DNA of 64,000 bases from NCBI GenBank assembly GCA_035041965.1, contig JAPYMA010000560.1:62001-126000 (forward strand), written 5' to 3'. The notes below the pieces were generated by a model that was not told where the DNA came from, searched no databases, and worked only from the letters and a program-made list of their open reading frames with translations. A program made the position numbers and the translations under genes. This document shows, piece after piece, positions 24,673-36,020 of this stretch (position 1 is the stretch's first letter; each line of letters opens with the position of its first letter). This stretch comes from Anisakis pegreffii (Eukaryota; Nematoda; Chromadorea; Rhabditida; Anisakidae).

Positions 24673-27119
24673 TTTATCTAAAAAAATCCATTACACAACA
24701 AAATCAATCCACTCATTTATTCATCTCTTTCGAATTCGCTTTATCGTCACTATTTTCAATTTTCAATGCGATCATCCAGTCTTTTTTATACTTCACAAAA
24801 CATGCAAAATCTTGATTTGCCTCATTTGCAAGTGAACAAACAATTCGATAAGCATACTCAAATGAATTATCAACTGAATGACCGAAAAGAATAAACATAA
24901 AATTTATGACATGAACAGTAAAATAAGAACACTAATAAAAAAACATAAATAGCCACATGAAAAGTGACTAGACCAAACAAGCAAAAAAATGAGTGTTGCA
25001 AATCTTCAGTTGAATATCGCCTCTGTTATATCAGCCGATAAGGAACGGCTCCTTCTAAAATATTTGCAGTTTGCTCCAACTTCACATCACCTGCATATTT
25101 CAAAACAAATCACCTCAATTCAGAACCATACATAATCAATTGTTGCAAATATCTTCAAAATAGACACAGAGTCACGTTTATACTTGACTGTTAAACGTTT
25201 TATGAATGAAAAAAAAACAATGAAAGAATATCGAACACAACTGGAACAGTTTTCGCAAAAATGCTTTATTACCACAATAATAACTTAATATGACTCAATA
25301 CAATAGAACAATTCTAATTTGAAAAATTCGAATGAACTTATACGTTTCATTAATCCCAATTCAAATTCAATACATTCACGTAAATAATTCATAAATGGAC
25401 GATAAAGACGATCGGATACCCATTACAACCATCCATATTTGAGTAGCGATAAAATAAAACTGAAATCACTCGTCACGTCATTGAAATCACTTCTTCTCCT
25501 CAATGAACAGTCAATCAAAACCCAACCAGCAACTCATTCAACCCTCAGATACACTTCACATTTCAACGGATTAACTCGCAAAGTGAATATGCATGCATCA
25601 ATCATCGTCAGTGCATCTGACCTCGTACAATTTCATTTGCGATTCAATTCACACTTCAATCATTCACCAAAATCCAACACATCAATTATAAACAAGCATC
25701 AACCTATTGCAGTTCGATAACAACAACACGCACTAATCAACGAGGTGACTCTCCAAATTAATATCCAAACAACACATTCATTTTTACGTTTACTCTTCAC
25801 AAAAAAACTGTTCGCTGAGGTAACTTGAAAATTTTTCAACCGCAATTTCACTGACTGTATTGACGAGTTCTTTGCTCGAATTTCACAGAAAAGTTGATAA
25901 AAATTTTCCGTGAAATACTCCAATTTCGCAAAAGCACTTTTCAACACATTCATTAACATTCATACAGAGAAGTTCTTGGTTGCAAACGATTTCCCAGTCT
26001 TTCAAAAGCGAAAGGTTTTCGAAAAAAGTTCAAGAATAAGAGTAACCTCCATCATAATAATGTCGCGGATTCGCACGATCAAAAAAGGCAAATTCTAGTT
26101 AACAAAATGAACCGACAGATTATTTATTCGCGAGTTTTTGTGGAAGAAACAAAATAAGCAAAAGGACAGGAGTGGATTCAGAACGAATTCAAAGAGTATC
26201 CTTCATAATATCATAGACATTTGTGGAATACAACTGAATGATGATGGCCATGAGTTGAAGATATTTCAAGCGAACACAACAAACTTCTCAATAATCAAAT
26301 GACGAAAATGAATGATGATTTAAGGAGATTAATTTTTAAGAGAACAACACAACTAAATGAGATAAGAATTACGATCTTAATCACTGCACACTCACAAAAA
26401 TCCAGCGCAACCACTATGCCATTTTTGCAGAAAATAATCAATCGAATAATAATTCGACGAGAAAGTCAACAAAAAATGACAACAACAAACGCTCATTCAA
26501 AAATTTCTCATAGTCAGTTGTTGTTGACAGTTTCTGAAACATACTTATCTCCAGCTACGAATCGAGAATTCAAGTGTGTAATTCTCATGTCGCTGAAGGA
26601 AACAATAATCTCTTTGTACCTTGTTTTTGCTGGGCTCGGAAATTTGCATGACTAAAAAATTTGTATGATAATACTTCGTAGAATTATTTTTGATGAAAGG
26701 AAGTACATTCACGCACTGTAAAGAGACACAAGCTCAATGAATCCGATATGAACATGCCATGCAGTCTGCAAGCGATGCATTATTCTGCTATCAGTATTGT
26801 GCCAAAATAGCACACTGCTGACTACGATAAGAAGTAGTGAACCGACGCTTCCACCTCGATTGGTTCTCTTTTATTGCAGTGTTTGTTTAGATTTATTTAT
26901 GGCAGCGATAAGAAATGAAAAAAGAATTAGTAAGACAATTATTCAAGCGAGAGAATTGCAACTGACCAAGGGATGCAGACGAACAATAACGATAACTGAT
27001 GATAACGTTGACGATGAATGAAACATTTGAAAATTCAAATTCCGTAAAGGTGAATAAAACGAAAACAAACTGAACAAGAATCAATAGATGTGCCCTCTAT
27101 GCCGTCATTCAATTAAAAT
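24673..27119. other. COX17-UBE2K intergenic region
   Basis: About 2.4 kb of AT-rich DNA. Frames of 60-118 codons on both strands lack motifs or splice-linked partners. Nothing is identified. Confidence 0.45.
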
Positions 27120-28977
27120 TCAACCGAACACATAATCTGTTGCTTTTGAGAGATCCCACTGATTACAGCTCAACGCCGATATTGACTGATCCTTAAACAA
27201 AAAATTCAATTTATCAAACGGTAAATTGTAAAATAATGCGGTCAATCATAAACTGTTTCACTTAACGACCACACGAATGAGATTCGAGGCGCTGTTTGAA
27301 AACTAGATTCAAGCTTAGATTCAGACTCGACGTGAGGACAGGATCTAATCTGAACTGAAAACAAAATTCGAAACTAAAGTGGTCTTCAAGCTACAAGAAA
27401 CGTGAGACTTTCAAATGCTCAAAATTTATACAGAATTGATATAAGTAGAAAATCCAATGCGGAAATGCAAACAAAACGAGACACCCAACCTCAGAAACAC
27501 CCATGTCAACCAATTTATCGACTTTTCTCCATAACTCCTCATCTTTTGGTCCTTTCGCATTCGCGTAATGTTGCGCCCAGAATTTAGCCGTCCTCTGCGA
27601 ATGAAAATTTTGATTAGTTCACTTGCCAACATCAACGCATGCATTCCACATATTCAGCGGAGTCAATTCCAGTTACTCAAACAATTAAATCATAGTTCTA
27701 ACTGATGAAATCCAAACCAAACTGATTGACACAACAAGCATTGATTGTGAGTGCTTAAGGGTTCAGTTATATGTTGACAAACTGCTAAAACAGTTGTTGT
27801 GTGGGTTTTACTATCATCAAGCAGGCATGAAATGACTCGAACGAAGAATGTGAAACAAGTACTTTGAATAGAGCTGGACTATCAAGGAACTGCCTAGCAA
27901 CAACGGCATCTTGGGGATCGTTCGGTTCAGGTAGCGTGAGCAGTGCTTGTATACTCAACAATACTGTACGTAACGTTAAGGATGCTGCCCTGAAGATTAT
28001 TTATCGATGAAATGAACACGAAACGATCAATAACAAAACATGATCAATATCAATAATACTTCACTTGAATCAACTAAAAATGCACTCCATACAAAAATTA
28101 ACGGACTTTTTCGTGAAAATTGCATTTCGCTTTGTTTTCACCAGAACTGAATGGGATTCTATTAATAAAGAGAGGGCTTTATCATGAAAAAAGGGACGAA
28201 AAAGCATCGATGAGGAACAGCACTAACCATTGTTCCTTTAATATATCAAGGCAAATAGTTCCCGTTTGCGAACTTATATTCGGATGCCATATTCTTGTTA
28301 TGAATTTACACTGCAAGTTTGGATTCAAAAAAACAACATCATTGAAAACAACTCTCAAGAATGACAAGTATTGTAGGGGATTAATGACGTGGAGATAAAG
28401 GGTGCATAAAAGTGAAATGAGACAGAATTTATACGACGGACGGCACTTAAACCAAAAACTGATGACGATTAAATGCAACCAACCACGGGAGGCTGAAATG
28501 GATATTCGTCAGGAATAGAGATATCCAATGAGTATATCCCACCTTCGTATGGACTATCTGGAGGTCCTTTGATTTCGCCACGTATTTTTGTTAAAGTCTC
28601 ATTACGAACTTCAATCAATACACCAGTTTCAGATAGCTGAAAATGAAACGGTCACTCAGACCTTATTTATAAACCAGTGTGAAAATATTGTCAGATGCAA
28701 TTCTTCGATTTTTAATATTGAACGAGCATCATCTAATCGTTCAAAACAATTAGCAAATTTCAACAGAATAAGAATTTTAAATCAACATACACCTTAAGAG
28801 TAACATCTGTGAAAACTCATTCATTCGTTTTGAGGAAAAGGAAAACTGCAACCTCATCTGAACGAAATTTCATGGAACAAAGATTGGGTGATCATGCGAA
28901 AATATGAAACGTACCTCTTTACTGGTGATGATCTCCTTGCATTCGCGCTGAACGCGACTGAACGCAATGGTGGCCAT
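27120..28977 (-). CDS. UBE2K: Ubiquitin-conjugating enzyme E2 K (E2-25K) with C-terminal UBA
   Basis: Six exons join in phase: 28915-28977, 28484-28636, 28228-28310, 27863-27989, 27490-27594 and 27120-27191. The product is exactly 200 residues, the same as human UBE2K. The UBC fold shows KGPPDSPYEGG, then the HPN motif (residues 81-83) and the catalytic cysteine at residue 92 in TGTICLDILKEQW, the same number as in human. LRTVLLSIQALLTLPEPNDP follows. Residues about 160-200 are the UBA domain (KVDKLVDMGVSE, ALSCNQWDLSKATDYVFG). UBE2K extends K48-linked ubiquitin chains. Exon 6 could start at 27191 (acceptor TTTAAG) or six bases later; the first keeps UBA length. The ATG lies directly after CAG. 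Donor GTTGGT at 28483 and 27489 is unusual but forced by homology. Confidence 0.95.
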
Positions 28978-30664
28978 CTGATGATGCAATTTTCGATCAA
29001 AAACACACAATCTTAAATTATCACGTACAATTAATTGGTCAAAATGAACAGAAATGAACAAGAACACACTCAAATTGACTGCACAACTCAGATGCCCATC
29101 AGTCTCAATCAGAAAAAACAATGAGAGAAATAAACACATTTTCCAATTGTCGTAAGCTAGCTCGTCGATAGAAAAGTATTACTGAGAAATTTTGTTCGCC
29201 GTTTGTGTGAGAGAATTATTGGTTTGTAATAATGGTATGCATTAATGGGACGGCTAATGGAATAAACAGAGCGGGAACGTTGTGTAGAGGAAACACACAA
29301 GAAATTTCAGAACTGAGGCAATTTCGTTTGAAATCTGAAACTTCTGCAGAAATGGCTAGATTATTTGCACGTTGAACGTTCGGCATATTGCCTAAAACTG
29401 GAATTGTCATTGTAAAGATGGAAATTATGGAAAATTACGACGTAATATTCAATATTTTGTGGATTAAACGAGTTCATTAACGACAGACTCAACAAAAATT
29501 GTAACTGGCCCTTTCGCCACCGAGTGCTCGCTGAGTGTCCTGACTACCCCTGAGAGAGCCTGCAAGAGACATGAAAACAGACGTGCGATTGTGACAGAGA
29601 GACAGATTGGTAACGTATTCAGATTATTGAGGTATGGCAGTTCGAGTTAAAGGGTACGACGTCTTGTTAATAATTGAAAGACTAGATCTTACAATTACAG
29701 GATATGATTGAAAGACCAGATTTTTTGACAAGTCCATCGTCCTTCCATTGGGAGGGACGATGGACTTATCAAAAAATGTTATAAAAATTTGACTTTTTCG
29801 ATTTTGATTTTTTGATTTGTCAAAAAATTTTCGTAATTTGACATTCATTTTTCACAAATTTTCATAATATCCTGTACAATTTTATGCTCAACATTATGCT
29901 TCCACTCACGAATAACAACAAGAACTGTTCATTTTCAATAAGCGATAAAAAATGTTTGCAATTTGTTTCGTTTGTTTGCAATTTCATTGCCAAATGCCAC
30001 GAAAAATGAGGAAAAAAATAGTGTAATCGGCTGTAACTGCATTTGTCAGTTTAAAAATACTGATAGTTTTGCATTTTGGGTTGGTGAAATTCCTTTTTCA
30101 TTGACTGTTTTCGTCCATTTTTTCATACTGGAACATGAAAAATGTGTAAATTTCGAAAGAAGAAAAAATTTTTTCCTCAGCAATATTTTAATACTTTATA
30201 CACGCGTTAAAAAATTAAATGAAACTTCATCAGTGCTTGACAAATTTTGCAAGGAAATGTGATAAAACACGCAATTGATCACAACAACACAAATAACACC
30301 AATTAAAACAACAACAACACTGCGACCATTAAAAAATCCGAATATTTGCATCAATAACGACGAACAAAACGAAAAAACTAGAGATACATTTTTCACATTT
30401 TTCTCAAAGATGAAACTAAAAAACTCAGATTCTCACCCTCCAAATTAAAGTTACTTTCTCTGATCTGAGAATATTTCTCCAGACTCATTAATAATAAGAA
30501 AACAGATAGGGTTTTAGTCATTACTCCCGATCTGGTTATTAATTTAAATTCCACTCAAATACTTCAAATGGATTCAATGCAGATTCAAAAGTTTAGACGA
30601 GTCCTTGCTTATTGTTAGGATTTTTTAAAGGAAGAATTGTACGCTTTCAAATATTCTTTTCCAC
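28978..30664. other. Region upstream of UBE2K, no gene recognised
   Basis: AT-rich. It holds a short inverted repeat around 29735-29765 (GTCCATCGTCC...GGACGATGGAC). It ends at the DHPS relic. Confidence 0.45.
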
Positions 30665-31560
30665 GATTGATTAAAATTGCACTCTATAATGAAGTTCCTT
30701 GGAACAAAAATCGATGGATACGACACAATCAGTGTGGTACACAAGCGAAGCTTCCGAAAACACTTCAACTGATTTCGCATCACCTCGAATTTCACCCCAA
30801 CTAACGGCCTCATCTAGTCGAGCACCTGAATCGCTACCATCAAATTCTTGAATTAATCCCACAAATTGATGAAACCTCTTTGTGAAAAGTGCTTAATAAG
30901 AAATCAACACAATAAATAAGTACACCTATCCAGCATAAATATAAACGGTAAAATCCGAGCCATTTCGCATTCATAATGTGATGCTTCGTGACACCGCCAC
31001 CCAGAATGATACTATGATTATACATCGATTGTTGTCACGCAAAATGTATCGCAAACAATGTCACAGATTTCTGAAGATTCATTTTGATAAGAATCATTTA
31101 TTTGATGTTAGCGATACTAACAATATACAGCTAATCAAATAATGCACGATATTAATTTGACAATAACAGTGTTTGGAATGAATTGAAACGATTTGAAATA
31201 GACAATAAAACTGAAAAATTCCTTCATAAAACACAAAATGAAAAGAGAACATAATCAGCATAAATGTAATATCAAATGGAAATGATTCGACGAGCATGTG
31301 GGGAACCTAATATTCAATTCTATTCATTTCAGCAACAAAATAATTCAAGAAATGAACAGAACCAGCACTCAATTAAACAAAACGAACAAATGAAAACGCC
31401 GAACTATATGCTGACTTGCCATTCGAACAAAGCATCTTCGAAATTTTCAACAACGTGAAATTCCCTAGGAGATCGCCGTCTCAAACGGGAAAATCCTTAT
31501 CTCACCCAGTTAATTCCACTCTTCACATAAAATGGTTTCAGCAGTAATTATACCATACGG
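30665..31560 (-). pseudogene. Decayed deoxyhypusine synthase (DHPS) copy
   Basis: Pieces of the C-terminal half of DHPS appear in the right order on the minus strand. Near 31490 a broken remnant resembles the DGSLGD region, with stops. Near 31040-31070 ICDIVCD resembles LDIVEDL. At 30960-31015 SIILGGGVTKHHI is followed by a shift into MRNGSDFTVYIYAG and a TAG. At 30670-30855 [20 protein letters not shown] and [19 protein letters not shown] continue it. Intron-like spacers remain, so it is not an intronless retrocopy. Frameshifts, a stop and a short loss of residues after KHHI break it. The lysine that forms the enzyme intermediate (K329 in human, in SWGKIR) is glutamate here. After ASLVY the frame slips. 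The N-terminal half was not found. A live gene with exotic splicing is much less likely. Confidence 0.8.
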
Positions 31561-31599
31561 CAATAAATAATAACAAATACACCTTCAAATATTATTTTG

Positions 31600-32615
31600 A
31601 ATTGGTTCGTTTCAGTCGTATTTAGAAGGAGGTTGTTTTCACAGATACGAATTGATTAGATTTGAGATTGATGAGAATTACCATCTTTGGGCCTATCGTA
31701 CCCTCAAGTTTGCCCAGTAACATATGAATTTCTTTGCATCATTCGATCCAGCGGAATCTCTATATTCAGAAAAAACATATATTTTGCCGAGCGATGTTGC
31801 TTCCTTAAGGAGATATAGCTATTTTCTTAGATCTATATCAAATAGTGCAATCGCGCTCATTCACATGCATTGATCACTATAGATCAATCAATACGTTCAT
31901 ATAGCAAAATGGGGATTACCATCTTCGAGCTAACCGTTTTCTCAGGTTTGTCCAGAAACCTGTGAATTTCTTTTCACCATTCAACCTAACAGAACCTCTA
32001 GATGCAGTATATTATTTATTTTTCAGAAATTTTTTTCAGAGATCACCTCGTCAAAGTGAGAATATTGATGAAATTTAGCGACAGTTGCACATATGAGGCG
32101 TGATTACGATATGATGGAAATCTTGTTGGGGAATGCGAAAATATAGAGTGTGAATGTCTCAATGGTCTCAATGCTGTACGGGTTACCATCTTCGAGCCTA
32201 TCGTACTCTCAGCTTTGCTCGATAACATATAAATATATGTACACTGTCCGATCCATCGGAATCTCTAGATTCAGAAAAACATATATTTTGTACAGCAATT
32301 CTGCTTTCTTGAGAAGATATGGCTATTTTCCTAAAGCTATCTCAATTAGCGCAGAGGCGCTCATTCCTATACGTTCTATCACTATGGGTCAACATGAGTA
32401 AGTTAATATGGCTCTACAGAAGCTACCATCTTCAAGGTACCGGTACTCTCAGCTTTGCCCGGTAGCAATTGTGAGGAAATGAAAATTGTGAGGAAATGAG
32501 CAATTGCTCTTACAAATATTACAATAAATCGGTTGGTTTCATCCTTGTTTAGAAGGAGGTTGTTCTCATAGATATGAATTGTTTAGGTTCGAAATTGATG
32601 GGGATCACGTTGATT
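31600..32615. repeat. Diverged tandem repeat array, units about 240-270 bp
   Basis: A unit starting TACCATCTT...CGAGC recurs near 31678, 31918, 32185 and 32427. Each copy continues with a run like CTCTCAGCTTTGCCCGGTAAC, a segment AATCTCTAGATTCAGAAAAA and a later ATATGGCTATTTTC. A flanking block with TTAGAAGGAGGTTGTT occurs at about 31620 and again at about 32553, framing the array. Copies differ by substitutions and small indels. No ORF is shared between units. Confidence 0.8.
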
Positions 32616-33332
32616 ATTTATAATTACAAGGTGATACAATTACAGGGTTTATTACTAATACAAGGTATTAAAAGGGTATTTATTATTACAAGTTTATGCT
32701 AGTAGTGGACAGTTTGATGCAAAAATTCCATTCTCTATTCAGCAGCTCATAGAAGCTCTCATCATTAGTATATATCGGGAAATTTATGAACACACGGGCG
32801 TAGTCCAGATGATCATTCTTTAATTTGTAGACACGGATAAAGCTTACTATTTGTGATCTGACACTTACAACATAAGATTGAATTAAATAATAAATCGGCA
32901 CTGAACATTTTCCGTTACTTAAACAGATGAATGTGACTTTTCAGTTCTTGTTCCAGTCCGATTTCATGGCTGCCGGTTACTTAACCTCCTAAACCAGTTT
33001 TGGTAACGGTGCTAATGATATCAACTGCCCAATGATCACTACTAATATTGTCGACCTTTAAACAGCATCAACCTACAGAGGTACATCAACTAATTAGCTC
33101 AAAGTCACAGTTCTATTGCCTCACAAAGAACTCGTATTTATAACGTCAACAATATAGCTATCAGATAATGAAATCATATCATGAGAACCTGCAGATCCAT
33201 AAAAAATGGATTCATTACTGAACGAATTGCTGATGAAATTAGTGCATGAAGAAGGAATTGTAAAAGAAACAGTCTCAGTATATAATTACTTCAGTAAATG
33301 AGTAATGCACATTAACCCACTGATTGAGATAA

Positions 33333-33730
33333 ATTCATTTCGAAGGAATCTGGTGAATAATCAAATAATTGAAATGAAACTTGATAGTATTTGATAAGAA
33401 TGGTCACCATTTGATAGTGATTGGTGATATCAATGAAATCACAAAAACTCGGGATTTTGCAAACCCTAATCCGATTGCTGTTAATTCATAAACTTTATTT
33501 ATTGTAGGAAAAAGTTTTAAGAAAAGCGCTCATATGGGATGGGAATGACGTTCATTGAATGTTTAATCATATTTTATTGAACCAGATAGACTTATGAACA
33601 GTAAATAGAGAATCAAAATTCATTTCGAAGGAATCTGCGAATGAATCAGCCATCGAAAATGGAACGCTTGATAGTATTTGATAAGAATTATTCACCTTAT
33701 TTGATAGTGATTGGTGATATCAATGAAATT
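33333..33730. repeat. Pair of direct repeats of about 110 bp
   Basis: A block starting ATTCATTTCGAAGGAATCTG and ending GATAGTGATTGGTGATATC lies at 33333-33440 and again at 33618-33730, with small indels between copies. Confidence 0.8.
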
Positions 33731-35564
33731 CGTTAAAAAACTGATCATTAAATGCGTTGTTTTGTGGTGTTATATAGCCACAGTGTGGAGTAGATTCGTG
33801 CAAAGATGTGTCATGTTTAACGGGGTTCATCGAGAAAGAGGTAATCATCTCGCTTCAGATGTTGACGACCAAAACCATTTGATTTGCACAAAGTCGGAGA
33901 TTATGAGTTACAGGCTTGGGCTCGTAGTTGTTGTGGTTGAGTATATCATTCAAATCACAGGTAATACTCTGCATTTCAACTGGGTTAGACAGGTTGGGAA
34001 AACATATTTGCAAGTGGCCGAACGTTCACACGTCAAAGGACTAAAATTCAAGAAATAAAACGAGAGCTATTTAAGAGGATAAGGTTTGGATTGGACTGCA
34101 ACAGTTTGCTTATCCTACTGAATTTATCAACTCATTACAACAGCATTTTATAACTTATCACTAATATTGTTTAAAATACGTATGCGTATAATCTTTGATA
34201 TTATTATATTATTGATCGAATGGCACCACACGTTTATTCGTTGTTGCCTTCTCTCTACAAGCCTTTTCGTTGTCTGCTCTCTACAAGCATTCTCTCTTTA
34301 TATATTTATATATAAATATCGTCGTATTGGTAATGGCTACGCGTTGCGCGTTCGATAAATCTCTTATAGTCAGATGGATGAGACTGAATCGAGACGGATC
34401 GGATCGGGTCGGGTCGGATCAGACGATAGAGTTTATATTTGTGTGAGGGTGTACCGATATGACTCCTGCGAATTCGCTGGTGGCGAGATCCGTTAACAAG
34501 ATTTCACTGTTAATTTGTTGAGTTGTTTATTGATCTAGGTAAGGAAGTAAAAGCTGAGTTGTATGTTGATTATAATATATTTTATTGATTGTATGAAGAG
34601 TTCATAAATTTTTATAAGTCATATCAATTTCGCACCGAATTTATAATATAGATATACTCCTATGAAGTTTATTTTTGCCATATTTCCCCACTGATCAAGA
34701 AAACTAGCTGATCGCTCATTAAAGTCTAACTGCTCACGACGAGCATTATTTATGTAAGGCTAGAACGAAATCTTAGGCTTTATTACTTAGCGGGAGCAGT
34801 CGTTGCGAGAAATGGTTTAAGTATGATTCATCGCTCATATTTTTACGTTTATTACAATAACCCTGACGATGATTTACCGTTCACCCACTCCTGATTCAGG
34901 TCAGTTGGCCTAATATTGAATCATCCTTCATCCTAGTTGTCGAGCGAGCCATTACGGTTCAGTTGCTTTAGACTACATCTCGAATTTGAAGTATTTTTTT
35001 GAACGTTGAGCTAATATTATTTGTGTTACGGTGTTCGATCAGTCTGCAAATTGCAATCACGTATCAATTTAGAACTTTTTACACTGAAACTTGTTAAATT
35101 TATTTCATCTTATCGTTTACCTATGTAGACATCAGTGTAAATATTTTTGAGTTTTTTTTACCAAACTGGTGTGGCTATCGATGTGATCTTTCAATCTGTA
35201 ATCACTATTTTCTCGTATTTTTAGTTCCATTCTTAAACTTAAAGTTCTGCAAAATTTTATCGAAGCTTCAAGGTATGGTAAACTATCGCCGGTATCTAGT
35301 GGTTTTATTATTATTAAAAGAAGATGGAAATTTTCAGAAGGCTCTAATAAAAAGGTCGTCAACTCTTAGGGTTCCAGAATTTTTTTTAGCGATTCGGTAT
35401 GTCTTGAAAACTGAATAATTGTGAAGGTAGATGTTTTTGTGCTTTCTTCACAGTCTTCAAAGTGATTATGAAATAGTGCTGCAGATGGAAGGGTAGGTTG
35501 GCGATTTGCTGAAAAAGACTGAGAACAATTGATGTAGGTCAATGATAGCATCGGAACCAAATTT

Positions 35565-35770
35565 CAGTTCGGTCGGATTTCGACTGAATTCACATTTTAG
35601 AATTCTCACATTCGGGATTCTTCGGTCGGAATGCGATCGAATTCACATTTTGGGATTCTAACATCCGACCGAACTTCCGAACTTTTCAGCCGGAATCCGA
35701 ATGTCGGAATTTTGACTGAAATTTGCCGGGTTTTTTCGATCGAACATCAGTCGGATTCCACTAATGTCGG
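35565..35770. repeat. Second copy of the CGGAATTCCGAC-type repeat
   Basis: Variants of GGTCGGAATGCGATCGAATTC and TTCACATTTTGGGATTC recur about every 50-60 bp. The CGGTCGGAA core is shared with 9320-9475, but the copy is more AT-rich and more diverged. Confidence 0.7.
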
Positions 35771-36020
35771 TAAATATTTGTTGATCAATTGCAGCAATTA
35801 GTAGGGCGGTACGATGTTCATATAGGATTCAACTTAAACGTTCTTTGCTGACGATTGCAATATATGATCTGATCGCACGAATTTCACTCGTTTTGTGCGC
35901 TTGTTTTACTCGTTTTGAAGAAATCTATGAAAGTTTTTCATTGAAGAAGCATACGCCTGAAGGTGGCTGATAACGTGTCAGGAAGAGTAGGAGGAAATCC
36001 GTTGCAGATGCGACGACGGA

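Larger units (their letters stand above)
32616..36020. other. Repeat-rich region upstream of UBE2Q
   Basis: Carries the direct repeats at 33333, a GGATCGGGTCGGGTC run near 34396-34422, and the GC-rich repeat at 35565. On the minus strand 35560-35132 one frame runs about 140 codons interrupted by a single stop; I recognise no domain in it. Otherwise nothing is identified. Confidence 0.4.

Noticed and set aside
30196..30396. Short hydrophobic frames near 29963-30396
   Set aside because: Hydrophobic translations are expected from T-rich DNA. No signal, partner exons or conservation is visible.
33711..34058. 115-codon plus-strand frame
   Set aside because: It starts inside a direct repeat, shows no domain, and has no matching exons around it.
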